Made by a program: the position numbers and the translations under genes
Shown here: in pieces, positions 1 to 11,711 of the stretch
How positions within the stretch are numbered: position 1 is the first letter of the stretch
Layout of the letters: each line of letters begins with the position of its first letter
Notes under the pieces: model-generated
What the model was told of the DNA's origin: nothing
What the model saw: the letters and a program-made list of their open reading frames with translations, nothing else
Database searches by the model: none
Source: Cyanophora paradoxa
Taxonomy: Eukaryota > Glaucocystophyceae > Cyanophorales > Cyanophoraceae
Direction of reading: 5' to 3'
Length of the DNA: 64,000 nt
Assembly: GCA_004431415.1 (NCBI GenBank)
Contig: QPMI01000266.1
Coordinates: 1-64,000, forward strand

Positions 1-112
1 GATTCTCTTAGTTAAGTTAAAGACTATAACTTTGATAGGCTTTATGTAATATAAAGTAATTTATATATTTATAGTATAAAAGTACTAATAAAACGTACAA
101 TTTAAAGATAAA
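1..112 (+). rRNA. rnl: LSU rRNA, 3' end only (first copy)
   Basis: This is the last part of the large subunit rRNA. It contains the conserved 3' segment around TTGATAGGC and then GTACTAATAAAACG. The complete gene is at 48850-51505; the window starts inside it. Confidence 0.85.
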
Positions 113-250
113 ATATTTAATAATATGAGAACGATTATTTTTAAAATAATCATGTTGAAACACCCGATCCATCTGAATTCGATGTGTGAAATTTTTCAAA
201 TCTCATAATACTCTAAAACTATTTAGGGGAACATGAGAACAATTTATAAA
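113..250 (+). rRNA. rrn5: 5S rRNA (first copy, with base losses)
   Basis: First copy of the 5S rRNA described at 51510-51650. The CACCCGATCC...GAATTCG loop and the late GGGGAACATGAGAAC segment are recognisable. Single-base losses are visible compared with the second copy. Ends are approximate. Confidence 0.7.
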
Positions 251-270
251 ACCAGTTAACTAAATAATTC

Positions 271-353
271 ACTCGCTTGGTGTAATTTGGTAAACACGGT
301 AGACTTAAAATCTACTCCTGACACAGGTATTGGTTCAAGTCCGATAGCGGGTA
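271..353 (+). tRNA. trnL(uaa): tRNA-Leu(UAA), first copy
   Basis: First copy of the tRNA at 51673-51756. The anticodon TAA lies in GTAGACTTAAAATCTAC, and the acceptor stem ACTCGCT/AGCGGGT is intact. One base is missing in the variable region. Confidence 0.9.
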
Positions 354-360
354 GTTTGAT

Positions 361-1645
361 ATGCAAAATTATAAAATACAAAAAAATTTAAACGTAATAA
401 TATTTGGTGAATAACTCGCAATTTTTTAAATTTAAAGAGCGATTGAAATGGAGACTAAAAAAAAAAAAAAATTATTACATAAAAGTAGAACATATGGTTT
501 AATATGAATTGTATATAAAAAAATTTTCAAAAATTTTTATCCTAATTAACTGAAATACAATTAAAAAATATATAGGCGAAAATATTATCAATATTTAACT
601 AAAGATAAGATTAAACATTCACAAATACACAGATCATTAAAATCTATCACATATTAGAGAGTCGTCTTGATACAATGTTAATAAGAACAAATCTAGTAAA
701 ACACCAAAGCTGCTCGACAATTAATAATGCATAAAAAATGTGTTGTTGATAAAGACTTATAACTAATCCTGGCTATTATTATCAAATGGCCAAATAATTC
801 ATATAAAAAAATAATATTGTATATTTAAAATAAAATAAATAATAAAAATAATGAATTGTATATAAAAAATTTAAAACAATTTTAAAGAAACGCATTTATT
901 TAAAAATTATTATAAAAATTTTTTATTAAATACAACTATATATAATGCATGTCTACTATTATTTAAAATATATAGTTATTCAAAACAAAAATTAATTACC
1001 ATACTTTCTATTTAATACCCTCGTTTAATTGAAATACCTTACCCTAATAAAATGTGGATCCATTCAATTTGTAAAAGAAGAACAAATCGTGTTAAATTAT
1101 ATATTAGTCGATTTAAAAAGACAAAAATTTAAAAAAATAAATTATATAAATTAAAAATAAAGAAAAGAAAAAAAATTATTATCATAGGTACTAGATTAAA
1201 CACAATATATTCAAATATTAGATTACCCAAGAATTTATTAAAAATAAAAAAAAATAAAAAAAAAAAAAAATTAAATAAAAAAAAAAAAAAAAATATAATG
1301 AATTATAAAAAAAAAATATAATAAAAAAAAAACAATTAAATAATAAAAAAAAAAAAAATCAAAAGAAAAAATATAATAAATTTATAAAGTTTGTTAAATC
1401 TTTAAATTAAAAAGAAGAAATTAACAAATATTAAATTATTATTAAAAAAAAAATTAAAAATAAAAAATAAAAAAAAAAACAAAAAAAAACAATAAAAAAA
1501 AAAAAATTATAAAAATAAAAAATAGTTAAACAAAAACTAAAAAAAAACAAAGAAAAGAAAAATTAAAATTTCAGTAATAACTTTTTTAATATTTTACTTG
1601 GTTTTATAAAAGATTAAAAAAAGTCGTTTATATATGAAAAAATAA
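361..1645 (+). CDS. rps4: Ribosomal protein S4, first copy, many frameshifts
   Basis: First copy of rps4 (51764-53103). It is about 55 bases shorter than the second copy, with many one-base losses in A-runs, and no long reading frame survives. The breaks are most simply assembly errors. Confidence 0.75.
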
Positions 1646-1657
1646 AATAATATTTCT

Positions 1658-1738
1658 GGAGGAATGGCTGAGTGGTTAAAGGCGGCGGACTGTAAATCCG
1701 TTGAGAAATCTACATAGGTTCGAATCCTGTTTCCTCCA
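1658..1738 (+). tRNA. trnY(gua): tRNA-Tyr(GUA), first copy
   Basis: Identical to the tRNA at 53116-53196. Acceptor GGAGGAA/TTTCCTCC, anticodon GTA, and a long variable arm as in bacterial-type tRNA-Tyr. Confidence 0.92.
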
Positions 1739-1801
1739 AATATATTTAACAGCGTATATAAGTTAATTCGCAAACAATAATCATCTAAGACTTGTAAGAA
1801 A

Positions 1802-1873
1802 TGGAGGTAATTAGAATCGAACTAATTTTTTATGCGTGCAAAGCATATGTTTTACCAAGTAAACTATACCCCC
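1802..1873 (-). tRNA. trnA(ugc): tRNA-Ala(UGC), first copy
   Basis: Same as 53260-53331. The anticodon loop TTTGCAC carries TGC. Confidence 0.9.
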
Positions 1874-1891
1874 AATCTGTACAATAGTTTA

Positions 1892-2664
1892 TTATACAGT
1901 ACATTTAGCTTTTATCCAATTTATATAGTTCTTTGGATTTACGGCTTCTATCACAATAGGCATAAAACCGTGATTAACGCCGCATATTTCCGAGCATTGT
2001 CCATAATATACGCCTTCACGTTTTATGAACATACCTATTTGATTTAAGCGCCCAGGAATAGCATCACATTTTACACCTAATGATGGTATTGCCCAACTAT
2101 GTATAACATCAGCAGCTGTTACAATAGCACGAATATGCGATTCAACTGGTAATAAAACACGATTGTCTACTTCAAGTAGTCTTAGTTGCCAAAGCTCTAA
2201 ATCTTCTTCAGGTACCATATAACTATCATAGTTTAATGATTTTAACATAAATAGTTTATTATTTGAAATATAACCAGAGTCAATATAATCACAGTATTCA
2301 TAACTCCAGTACCATTGGTGTCCAATAACTTTTAACGTAAGGGATGGATCTACCATTTCGTCCATTGAATATAATAATGCAAAAGACGGGATAGCAACCA
2401 TCATTAAAATTAGACTAGGTGTTACTGTCCAAGCAATTTCTATAGCTGTTCCATGTACAATATTTGATGCAATAGGATTATTTGATTTAATATATAACAT
2501 TAAAGTTCTAGTTAACATCCAAATTACAAAATAGCGATAACAATTAAAAAAAACATTAAATCATTATGTAGATTAACAATACCCTCCATAATAGGAGTCG
2601 CTGAGTCTTGAAAATACAATTGCCATGTGTTTGGATGGTCTGCAAATATTTTGGTTAATAACAT
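1892..2664 (-). CDS. cox2: Cytochrome c oxidase subunit 2, first copy, frameshifted
   Basis: First copy of cox2 (53350-54123). The frame is open from 2518 down to 1892, including the CuA site. It is broken near 2525 by loss of one A in a run, so the first ~50 codons, starting at 2664, fall out of frame. One residue differs from the second copy (W for G near the acidic loop). Confidence 0.88.
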
Positions 2665-2737
2665 TATGAAATTAGGTAGATGATTTTTTTATTAGAAAGA
2701 GGCCGCAAAAACGCGTTTGTTGAGGGGTTACACGGGG

Positions 2738-3341
2738 CTACTGATCGTCATTGTCGTCAAATCGATCTAGGGCGTTTGCAATAATTGTAAGATACTCGTC
2801 CCAAGACAATTTACCCAAAAACATAGAGTCAATTTCAAATGGTTCATTTGGGTATCAACGAGTAAGAACTTGTTTGATGGCTTTTTTTGAAATATCTAAA
2901 ATATCCAACTCTACATAACCATTTACTTGTACTGCAAATATTAATAAAAAAAAGTCCTCCATTTTGTTATAATTATCTTTAGTCAAAATGAACCATTGAA
3001 AAAATCCTATAGCAGTCTTTAGTAGGATAAGATTACTAAAATCCATTTCTAGCCAGTAATTCACATTATTTAAGTCTAAATACCAAAAAAAATGTTCCCC
3101 CAAAATTCCAGCAAATTCCCTTCTAATTTCACGCCTAATTTCATTTACTTCTTTATCGGATAAACAATTTATCCTTTTCAACCAAATTTCTAAATCCAAA
3201 TGAACAAATGAGAGGTAAAAACGCTGTTTTTCCTTAGGCAATGGAGTTAGTATTTCTTTTACACGCGGGTATGTAAGAGCTATCGCTAAATAAAATAATA
3301 CTTTTAGTGTAATTTTGCAGTTTCTTTATAAGCCAAATCAT
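2738..3341 (-). CDS. orf166-family ORF, first copy
   Basis: First copy of the ORF at 54197-54803. The A-run near 2945 is one base shorter here than in the second copy, and this length gives the frame that matches the paralogue orf229. An in-frame TGA at 2855-2857 (minus strand) is shared by both copies. After it the frame continues to a TAG at 2738 with clear similarity to the orf229 C-terminus. Function unknown. Confidence 0.6.
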
Positions 3342-3349
3342 TATTTGAG

Positions 3350-3480
3350 TTCTAGTTAATATTTAAATTGCTAAAATAGCTATAGCGATAAGAATTAAAA
3401 AAAACATTAGATCGTTCCATCCATAATTATAATAGTCAAGTCTTGAAATACAATTATAATTTTTTTAATGTAATTATAAC
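3350..3480 (-). pseudogene. Degenerate cox2 5' fragment, first copy
   Basis: Diverged copy of the cox2 N-terminal region on the same strand as cox2, upstream of the orf166-family ORF. It matches the stretch of 54810-54945. Confidence 0.7.
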
Positions 3481-3569
3481 ATTGCTACATAATTAAAATA
3501 AATATTTTACAGTGTTGGATATAAATATTTATTATATCCAACATGTGAAAATACCTTAATATCTATAAA

Positions 3570-4753
3570 TTATCTATCAATTTCGCCAAACACAATATCT
3601 TGAGTCCTATAATTGTAACAACATCGCCAACATATGGTTTTTTGACATCATATCTAACCTTGTAAATGAGCAAATCCTGGAGCCTTTATTTTACAACGAT
3701 AAGGTTTATTAGTACCATTAGAAACCAAATAAACACCAAACTCACCTTTAGGGGCTTCAACAAAGAATATGTTTCACCTTTTGGTACAGTATACCTTCTG
3801 TATATAATTTAAAATGATGTATTAATGATTCCATTGATTGTTTCATTTCTGTTCGTGATGGTGGACTAATTTTATTATCATCCACTTTTATTGGCCAGAA
3901 CTTAATTTATTTAGTGATTGTTGAATTATATAACAGCTTTGCCTCATTTCTTCAATACGTATTAAATATCGATCATAACAATCGCCACGTATTCAACTGG
4001 TACTTCAAAATCTAAATTATCATAAGTTTCATAAGCTTCATTTTTTCTTAAATCCCAAGCAACGCCAGATCCTCTTAACATTACACACTAAATCCCAATC
4101 TATTGCCTCTTTTGCAGTAACAACACCAATATCAACTAATCGTTGTTTCCATATACGATTATTGTCAATAATTCCTCAAGTTCATTTATTTTATTTTCAA
4201 ATTGAATTACAAATTCATAAATATCATTTGTTAATCCATTTGGTAAATCTTGTGAAACTCCACCTGGGCGAATATAAGCTGCATGCATGCGAGCGCCTGA
4301 TACACGTTCATAAAATTCCATTAATTTTTCACGCTCTTCAAAACCCCATAATAAGGGTGTTAATGCTCCAACATCCATAGCATGGCAAGTAACAGCTAAT
4401 AAATGATTTAAAATACGTGTTATTTCTGAAAAAATAACTCTAATCATTTTGCTCTTAATGGTACACTACATTTTAATAATTTTTCAACTGCTAATGAATA
4501 AGCGTGCTCTTGAGCCATCATACTAACGTAATCAAGGCGATCAAAATAAGGTAATGCTTGATTATAATTTTATATTCTATTAATTTTTCTGTTCCACGAT
4601 GTAATAGTCCAATATGAGGATCGGCTTTTTTTACAATTTCTCCATTTAACTCTAAACTAGACGTAAAACCCATGGGCTGCAGGATGTTGTGGACCAAATT
4701 TAATGTAAATTCTTTAAACTATTGTTATTATTTATTAATTTATTATTTATCAT
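3570..4753 (-). CDS. nad7: NADH dehydrogenase subunit 7, first copy, frameshifted
   Basis: First copy of nad7 (55037-56236). At least ten single-base losses scatter it over all frames; only about 100 codons (4447-4136) stay open. The intact second copy shows the breaks are not biological. Confidence 0.85.
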
Positions 4754-4785
4754 TTAATACAAATAATATATTTAATTCGTTATGT

Positions 4786-4870
4786 AGGAGAGAATGGGAT
4801 TCGAACCCATAGAATTTTAACATTCTTTCGCTTAGCAAGCGAACGCTTTAAACCTCTCAGCCATCTCTCC
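4786..4870 (-). tRNA. trnS(gcu): tRNA-Ser(GCU), first copy
   Basis: Same as 56270-56354. Anticodon GCT within CGCTTGCTAAGCG, long variable arm. Confidence 0.92.
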
Positions 4871-4886
4871 TACTAGGGATTAATAT

Positions 4887-5191
4887 TTATCCATGCAATA
4901 AATTTATTTTGTTAATACTAATAGTTCCTTTTATTCTATAGTATACAACCAGTAATGCAATCCAATAGCTGATTCTGCTGCAGCTACTGTTAAATTAATA
5001 ATGCGTTAATTTGTCCTATAATATCATCTAGAAATACTGAAAATATAACAATTGTAGGTTAATTGCTAAAAGCATTAATTCAATACTAATCAATAATATT
5101 ATAATATTTCTTCGGTTTAATAATAATCCACCAATGCTTATAGCAAATATATACAGTGAAACAAATAAAAATGTGATTGTTCTATTATCAT
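4887..5191 (-). CDS. nad4L: NADH dehydrogenase subunit 4L, first copy, frameshifted
   Basis: First copy of nad4L (56371-56679). Base losses near 4960, 5003 and 5055 split the frame, and part of it is fused in frame to the tail of orf319 sequence. Confidence 0.82.
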
Positions 5192-5194
5192 AAT

Positions 5195-6144
5195 TTAAAA
5201 AAATATTGTAGTATACTAAATATATATAATAAAGGAGGATCAAGAAAATAATAAAATCTCGAACAATAATTCTTATTTTGGATGTAATATTTCTAAATAC
5301 AAAAATTATTCTATAAGCCTTTAGTTTTTTTTGAACATAATTATTTGGAATATTTTCGTCAAAATATTGAAGATAGAATATAGTGGCCAATATGCATTCA
5401 AAAGAACAAGGTATAAGTAATATCGAAATATATTGACCAGAGAATAAAACACATGAGAATAAAAATAAATGTATAAGTAAAAAATAAAAATAATCCATAA
5501 ATAATTTAATTTCATTTAATTTAAATTCCGATATTAAAACTTTTGTAATATTATCGTTTAATAATAATGATTTAATTAAGAATTGTTCTATTTTTGTGAT
5601 AGTATTAGAAAAATATAGTTATTAAACTTTTTTTTTATTTTAATATTTCGAAAATACTTTATAATTATATAAGAGAAAAAAAAATTTATATTTTCACTTA
5701 AAGAGATAACAAAAGTTTTAAAATTATATCCGTGACTTTCCGCTATAAAACAAATGCGACACAATATTAGTGGTAAAGTGTCAGTAATAAATGAAATTAC
5801 AACATTTACAGAAACAAGTTTTATATAATACACAAAAGTATAGGATGCGTTAAAAAAAGCAATAAAAATTCCATATTGTCCAATACAAAAATTGATTTCC
5901 AAATTCTAATATTAAACTTTAATTGCGTATCTAAAAACTCTTCATAAATTAATCTAAATTTTTCAATAAAAAATGAATTAAGAATACTTTGCAATGGAGT
6001 AATAAATAAATAAACAAAGAAAAACTATGAAATCATACCAATAATTAATGTATTTTTACTGAATTTTAGTAATTTTTTTTTATAGCCTTGATTAAAATCT
6101 AATAAGAATAATACTATTAATAATAAAATTAAAATATGTAACAT
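5195..6144 (-). CDS. orf319, first copy, broken
   Basis: First copy of the multi-span membrane ORF at 56683-57642. It carries the same in-frame TAG (near 6026) plus extra base losses that shift the frame. Confidence 0.6.
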
Positions 6145-6239
6145 TATTTTTTAGAAACTATCCCGATGACTAGTCGTCTTCTTTGAAATTTTCTGACTTA
6201 TGTTCAGCATTTGTACCATACTTTTGTTGACTTTGTTCA

Positions 6240-6443
6240 TCATGTTGGCCTGTACAAATTTGTTAAACTTTCTTTAATTAAAGTGGCTGCAGATCCCAAT
6301 GATTTTGCCGAAACACCATCAGGATAATTACGAGAAATTAATAAATTATAATATGTTATTTTCTTAGTTTTAGATTGAATATTTAAATTTAAAGTGCTCG
6401 GAAATGAATTACAAGAATTACTAAAAGTACGTATATACGGCAT
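6240..6443 (-). CDS. orf67, first copy
   Basis: Identical to 57738-57941: a small ORF of unknown function just downstream of cob. This copy carries no indels. Confidence 0.45.
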   Translation of the reverse strand: MPYIRTFSNSCNSFPSTLNLNIQSKTKKITYYNLLISRNYPDGVSAKSLGSAATLIKESLTNLYRPT

Positions 6444-6446
6444 GTT

Positions 6447-7641
6447 TTATTTTTTGTTTGAGTTATTGTTATTAAATATATAATTTTCCATAATACCAGA
6501 AATAGGCAAATAAACTAAAAAAATCCAAAATAAACTAATGTTGCTAATTGTCCAATTTGAATATATGGATATTCAACGACATTTCCACCAATCCAACCTA
6601 AAATCATACAATTTATAAAAAGAATCCAAAATGATTTTTTATAAGAAGATCGGAAAATAGAACTACGCACTTTTCCAAATATAAATATGGTAACATAAAT
6701 AATACAATAATTGCTGAAACATTGCGATTACACCGCCTAATTTATCTGGAATTGATCTTAATATAGCATAAAAGGTAAAAAATACCATTCTGGTACAATA
6801 TGCGCAGGCGTTACCATAGGATTAGCCTCAATATAATTATCAGGATGTCCTAATAAATTAGGCGCGTAATAAACAAATCCAGAAAATATAATACCAAAAA
6901 TAATCCACCAACTAAATCTTTTAAATAAAATATGGATAAAAACTTATTTTATCAATACCAATCATAATACCAATGGGTTATTTGAACCGTGTTGATGAAG
7001 TGCAATCATATGTAAAAAGGCCAGTGCAGCAATTATAAACGGTAATAAATAATGTAAACTAAAAAACGATTTAATGTAGCATTGTCCACAGAAAAACCGC
7101 CCAAAGCCAGTAAACAATACTGTCACCAACTAATGGTATTGCGGAAAATAAATTTGTAATAACTGTTGCCCCCAAAAACTCATTTGTCCCAAGGTAATAC
7201 ATAACCATAAAAGCGGTTGCCATCATTAATAAAAAATAGCTACACCAACAATCCAAAGTTGTTGACGAGGTGCTATAAATGATCCGTAATATAGACCACG
7301 AAACATATGTATATAAATAACAATAAAAACATAGAAGCCCATTCGCATGTACATAACGTAAAAGCCAACCCCAACAACATCACGCATAATATGCTCTACA
7401 CTAATAAATGCAAGATCCACCTGAGGTGTATAATGCATTGCTAACAAGATTCCAGTAATTATTTGAATCCCTAAACAAATAGCTGCAATTGAACCAAAAC
7501 CCCAAAAATATGTTAAATTTGAGGGTGTTGGGTAATCAATTAAGTGCTGTTTAAATATAGAAAAAATTGGATAATTAATTAATCTTAATCCTGAGTTATT
7601 AAAAAATTTGTATACAATAGATTATAATTATTTATTTTCAT
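6447..7641 (-). CDS. cob: Cytochrome b, first copy, frameshifted
   Basis: First copy of cob (57945-59156). About 17 bases are missing and the product is spread over several frames. The quinol-site region and the heme helices can still be pieced out. Confidence 0.87.
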
Positions 7642-7676
7642 AGTTAATACTTTAAATATTAATTAGATACTGATAC

Positions 7677-7746
7677 TTCCTAGATAAGATTTGAACTTAT
7701 AACATTGCGGTTAACAGCCGCACGCTCTACCATTAAGCTACTAGGA
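7677..7746 (-). tRNA. trnN(guu): tRNA-Asn(GUU), first copy
   Basis: Same as 59192-59261. Anticodon loop CTGTTAA. Confidence 0.9.
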
Positions 7747-7772
7747 AATCATCATAAAACGAAATGTTTATA

Positions 7773-8046
7773 TTAAACTATTATAAATATATATCCTGTA
7801 TATATACTTAATATTGAAAAGATAAAAATACATTTTAATGCAAAATCAAACATAAGTCGAAGAATAATATTTTGATAATAATCTTCAAGTGTTGAATAAA
7901 TCCCAGTTCAATATGAACAAATAGCATAAAAAAATAACAATTAATATATTCATATTTGACATTAATGGACTTAATATAAACAATGATGTTATTTTTTGAG
8001 TATACCATTCTTGTTTGCCTAATTTTATTCTGTTTAATAAATTCAT
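7773..8046 (-). CDS. sdh4: Succinate dehydrogenase subunit 4, first copy, frameshifted
   Basis: First copy of sdh4 (59288-59563). Two lost bases (near 7903 and 7933) break the frame. Confidence 0.7.
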
Positions 8047-8207
8047 TATATTTTAATTGGTTCTTTATCTATATTTTAATATAATTATACTTATTTATTA
8101 AGCTTTTTTTTTGATTTTTTTTTCCAGATTGAATTATTAAATAAATCATTAATTGTTACGAATATATAAGAGTATTGTATATTTGTAAAAGGTAAAAAAC
8201 AGAGCTA

Positions 8208-8696
8208 TTATTTGAAGTAATGACTCGAAGGTACTTTAATGCAATATGATATTTTTTTTTCATTTTTTTTAATATTATTTAATACATATGAATTTTGAAA
8301 AAAATAATTACTTGTTTTATTACTTATAGTCTTATAGTCAAACATAGTTTCTAAATTATTAAAAAATTCAAAAAACAAAATACTATCAACTAATTTATCA
8401 CGTTTTTTTAATAATTTTTTTTGTGTATATGAGTTTATTATTGGGTATATATTATGTATTCTTAATATTTTGAATCGTTTTTTTATTTTCAATATTTTAA
8501 TCTTTTTTCTTAAACCCAAATATAGAATTGAGTTATTTTTATATTTTATTATTTTAAAGTTTTCTATCGTAAAACCTGTTATTTTTTTATAATTTAAAAG
8601 TCTATTATTTTGATTTTTATTAGTGTTAAAAAATAAAAAATATTTATTTTTTAAAAAAAAGAAAGAATTTAAATTTTTAAAAAATGAAAACAACAT
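8208..8696 (-). CDS. orf162, first copy, intact
   Basis: Identical to 59726-60214: a basic 162-residue protein of unknown function, ending 8 bases upstream of where the complement of nad3 begins. It is intact in both copies of the overlap, which supports it as a real gene. Confidence 0.6.
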   Translation of the reverse strand: MLFSFFKNLNSFFFLKNKYFLFFNTNKNQNNRLLNYKKITGFTIENFKIIKYKNNSILYLGLRKKIKILKIKKRFKILRIHNIYPIINSYTQKKLLKKRDKLVDSILFFEFFNNLETMFDYKTISNKTSNYFFQNSYVLNNIKKNEKKISYCIKVPSSHYFK

Positions 8697-8704
8697 ATAT
8701 TATT

Positions 8705-9072
8705 TTATTCCCATTCTAGTGCACCTTTAAGCCATTCATAAATGAAACCAATTGTCAAAATAATTAAAAAATAAACATTGATGTAAATCCAATTATAGTA
8801 GTTTGTTGTAAGGTTAACGCCCAGGGAAATAAAAAACTACTTCCAAATCAAAAATAATAAATAAAATCGAAACTAAATAAAAACGAATATCGAATGTGCT
8901 TCGAGCATCTTCAAAAGGATTAAACCACATTCATATGCAGAAACTTTTTCACTATCTGTTTTTTGCAATGCTATAAAGTATGAAGCACCAAAGATAATAC
9001 ATGCAAGTATAAAACTAACTATAAAAAAAGAAATAAATCAAAATACTGATTATATAATATTACAATATTCAT
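8705..9072 (-). CDS. nad3: NADH dehydrogenase subunit 3, first copy, frameshifted
   Basis: First copy of nad3 (60223-60594), four bases shorter in homopolymers. Confidence 0.85.
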
Positions 9073-9085
9073 AATTTGTCAAAAA

Positions 9086-9155
9086 CAAGGGCAAAAGGAA
9101 TTGAACCTTATTCTTAATTTTGGAGACTAATGTTTTACCAATTAAACTATACCTT
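9086..9155 (-). tRNA. trnW(cca): tRNA-Trp(CCA), first copy
   Basis: Same tRNA as 60609-60680, missing one C in the T-stem and one in the acceptor stem. Confidence 0.88.
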
Positions 9156-9216
9156 ATTAATAAATGAAATATAATAACATAATTTATATTATAATGCTCT
9201 ACGTATTTAATACAAT

Positions 9217-9289
9217 CGGGAAAGACGGGACTCGAACCGCGGCTAATGGCGTGACAGACCACTACTCTAACCAACTGAGTTACTTCCCC
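9217..9289 (-). tRNA. trnD(guc): tRNA-Asp(GUC), first copy
   Basis: Same as 60742-60815, with one C lost in the T-stem. Confidence 0.9.
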
Positions 9290-9322
9290 AATATGTAAGT
9301 GCAATATTTATATCTGTATTAA

Positions 9323-9395
9323 TAGATGATAACGGATTTGAACCGCTAACCTATTCGGTGTAAACGAACCGCTCTGCCAATTGAGCTAATCATCT
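9323..9395 (-). tRNA. trnV(uac): tRNA-Val(UAC), first copy
   Basis: Same as 60849-60921. Perfect acceptor AGATGAT/ATCATCT. Confidence 0.9.
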
Positions 9396-9425
9396 TATGT
9401 TCGTTGGAATATAAAATATTTTATT

Positions 9426-9496
9426 TACTCTCTGACAGATTTGAACTGACGTTTTCACCTCGAAAAGGTGAAGTCCTAACCCTAGACGAAGAGAGC
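9426..9496 (-). tRNA. trnE(uuc): tRNA-Glu(UUC), first copy
   Basis: Same as 60952-61023, with one base lost in the D-loop region. Confidence 0.9.
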
Positions 9497-9503
9497 AAAT
9501 ATA

Positions 9504-10159
9504 TTAAACTGTTTTAATTGTTGTTTGAAAATTGCGATTAATTTGTTTATTTAAATCTTGTTTTTAACATTAATTTTTTTATGTAAAGTTAATACAATTG
9601 CACCAATAAGACTAACAAGTAAAATTAATGCAGAAAGTAAAAATAATACGCATATTGAGTATAAACTATAAAAAATTGATGCGAATTTGTAATATAATTG
9701 AACGAATTTATATTATAAATAAATTATTTAATTGAATACTATAATTATTTAAAAATAATATTAATTTTTCTGAATCATTAAAGGTTAAAATTTCAGATAA
9801 ATTAATAAAAGAATTATGCGGTATATTAATATAAATTAATGAGAATAATAATGTTATAAAAAAACTTGAGCTCCAAGAATTATTTTATTTTTGAATTGAT
9901 TTATTTTAATATTTAACATCATTATTACAAATAAAATAAAATTGCAATAGCACCTAAATAAACAACTAAAATAACATTGCTAAAAATTCAGCACCTAACA
10001 TAATCAAAAGACCTGCTGCATTAAAAAATACTAGTATTAAATAAAAACTGAATAGATTGAACTATTTGTAGTAATCGCAATAAAGCTACTAATAATTGCA
10101 CCTAAAGAAAATAAAAAAAAAAATAAATATGATGAAATTATTAACTCCGGTGTATACAT
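9504..10159 (-). CDS. nad6: NADH dehydrogenase subunit 6, first copy, frameshifted
   Basis: First copy of nad6 (61031-61693). About seven bases are missing; only the N-terminal part stays open here. Confidence 0.83.
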
Positions 10160-10212
10160 TAAATGATTATAATATAAATAATAAATACATAAAATTATTA
10201 AATTACATCCAA

Positions 10213-10296
10213 AGGATGGAATGGGATTCGAACCCATGGCATTGTGTATGCGCTAGTTTTCAAGACTAGTACTTTAAACCGCTCAGACATCCATCC
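10213..10296 (-). tRNA. trnS(uga): tRNA-Ser(UGA), first copy
   Basis: Same as 61747-61830. Anticodon TGA in CTAGTCTTGAAAACTAG, long variable arm. Confidence 0.92.
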
Positions 10297-10302
10297 TATA
10301 AT

Positions 10303-10848
10303 TTAATTATTAATTTTGTTTTTATTTAAAATAGTAATAAAATGAAAAAATGAATACGTATTAAAATTGAGTATTTGAATTAGATATATAGTATGAAAAC
10401 AAAGTAGATTTATTAATATTTGTTGATTAGTTTTATTTATTATATTATCCAAATAAAATTCATTTAAATAAATATATCTTAAATTGTTTTTTAATATTGT
10501 ATTTTTTACTAATATTTGATTTTTTTGTAAATAATACTTCAAATCATTATAATTAGCAAAAGTAATATATTGATTTACGCCAACAAAAGTATTTTTTAAA
10601 AAACAAGTTTTTTTTGAAAATTGAATTTTCATTTTTGTATTTTTAGATGTATTTAACTTAAAACTATTTTTTTTTAAATTAAATGGTTTAAATTTTTCCG
10701 TCATTATTAGATCCGTTATCGAAGAATACTTATATATAAAATTTTTTTGATTATTTAAACCAGTGTTTAAATTATTTAAAAAAATAATATATTTATTTTT
10801 AAATAATTTTTTAGAATTATAAAAATTTTTTTTTTTATTTACCAACAT
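10303..10848 (-). CDS. orf181, possible ribosomal protein L10, first copy
   Basis: Identical to 61837-62382, where it is described. The frame is open in both copies. Confidence 0.5.
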   Translation of the reverse strand: MLVNKKKNFYNSKKLFKNKYIIFLNNLNTGLNNQKNFIYKYSSITDLIMTEKFKPFNLKKNSFKLNTSKNTKMKIQFSKKTCFLKNTFVGVNQYITFANYNDLKYYLQKNQILVKNTILKNNLRYIYLNEFYLDNIINKTNQQILINLLCFHTIYLIQILNFNTYSFFHFITILNKNKINN

Positions 10849-10872
10849 ATTTTATAATAATTTTTTTAAATT

Positions 10873-10945
10873 TGTTTAGAAGTGGAATCGAACCACTGAC
10901 CCAAAAATTTTCAGTCTTTTGCTCTACCAACTGAGCTATCTAAAC
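10873..10945 (-). tRNA. trnF(gaa): tRNA-Phe(GAA), first copy
   Basis: Same as 62407-62479. Anticodon loop CTGAAAA; acceptor GTTTAGA/TCTAAAC. Confidence 0.92.
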
Positions 10946-10953
10946 AGTGGTTA

Positions 10954-10984
<31 letters not shown>

Positions 10985-11025
10985 TATAAAAATTTATGGA
11001 GCGTTTAATTACAAATATTTCAAAT

Positions 11026-11098
11026 TAGCGAAAGTAGGATTTGAACCTACGCCACGAGGAGTATGATTCCACTGTTATAGCCGCTAAACTATTCCGCC
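11026..11098 (-). tRNA. tRNA with anticodon CAU (Met or Ile), first copy
   Basis: Same as 62562-62634. The anticodon loop ATCATAC carries CAT. Confidence 0.85.
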
Positions 11099-11121
11099 AA
11101 AATATATGCAATGTCTATATA

Positions 11122-11706
11122 TTAATTTTTTTTTTTTCCTGGTTTTATTTTTATAACGTCTGTTGTAAATAGAATACCTTTCCCAGAATAAATTTCAGGT
11201 ATTTTTAAAAATTGAATTTTTTTTGAAAAATTTGTAACAGTTTGTTTATTATTACCTTGAATTATTATTTTATTTTTTTTTCTACACGAAACGGTTAATT
11301 CATTTGGTATTTTAATATACAATTTATGACTAAAACCTAATTTAAATTTTAAAAAGAAAATATTATTTTTTTTAATTAAAAATTTAAAAACGCGAAAACC
11401 TAAACCATTTAACTTCAATACTTTTTTATAAATTTGTTTATTTTTTATTAAGAATTTATTAATAAATGAAGAATTTTTTTTATTTAATAATTTTTTAGAT
11501 AAAAATCGTAATCTGCCGGTTAATTGGTTAAATTGAGTTTTTAATAAATTAAAATATCCCAATGTTTTTTTATATAAAATGTCCCCTTTTCCATAATTTT
11601 GTTGTTTTTTTATTAAAATAACATGTCTATTTTTAAAAATGAAATATTTTGTTAATAAATTGTTTTTTAAATAATATTTAGTTAATATATTCATTGTATA
11701 CAACAA
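11122..11706 (-). CDS. rpl6: Ribosomal protein L6
   Basis: A 194-residue basic protein of the large mitoribosomal subunit. The C-terminal half carries the uL6 signature region (VLKLNGLGFRVF, then KLGFSHKL, KIPNELTV and the closing YSGKGILF), corresponding to the family's GVGYR, LGYSH, IPxGI and KPEPYKGKGI elements. It ends with a Lys-rich tail. The start may be the fifth codon instead of the first. It follows rps14 by 5 bases, the relic of the bacterial spc order, but rps8, normally between them, is absent. Confidence 0.85.
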   Translation of the reverse strand: MLYTMNILTKYYLKNNLLTKYFIFKNRHVILIKKQQNYGKGDILYKKTLGYFNLLKTQFNQLTGRLRFLSKKLLNKKNSSFINKFLIKNKQIYKKVLKLNGLGFRVFKFLIKKNNIFFLKFKLGFSHKLYIKIPNELTVSCRKKNKIIIQGNNKQTVTNFSKKIQFLKIPEIYSGKGILFTTDVIKIKPGKKKN

Positions 11707-11711
11707 ATTTC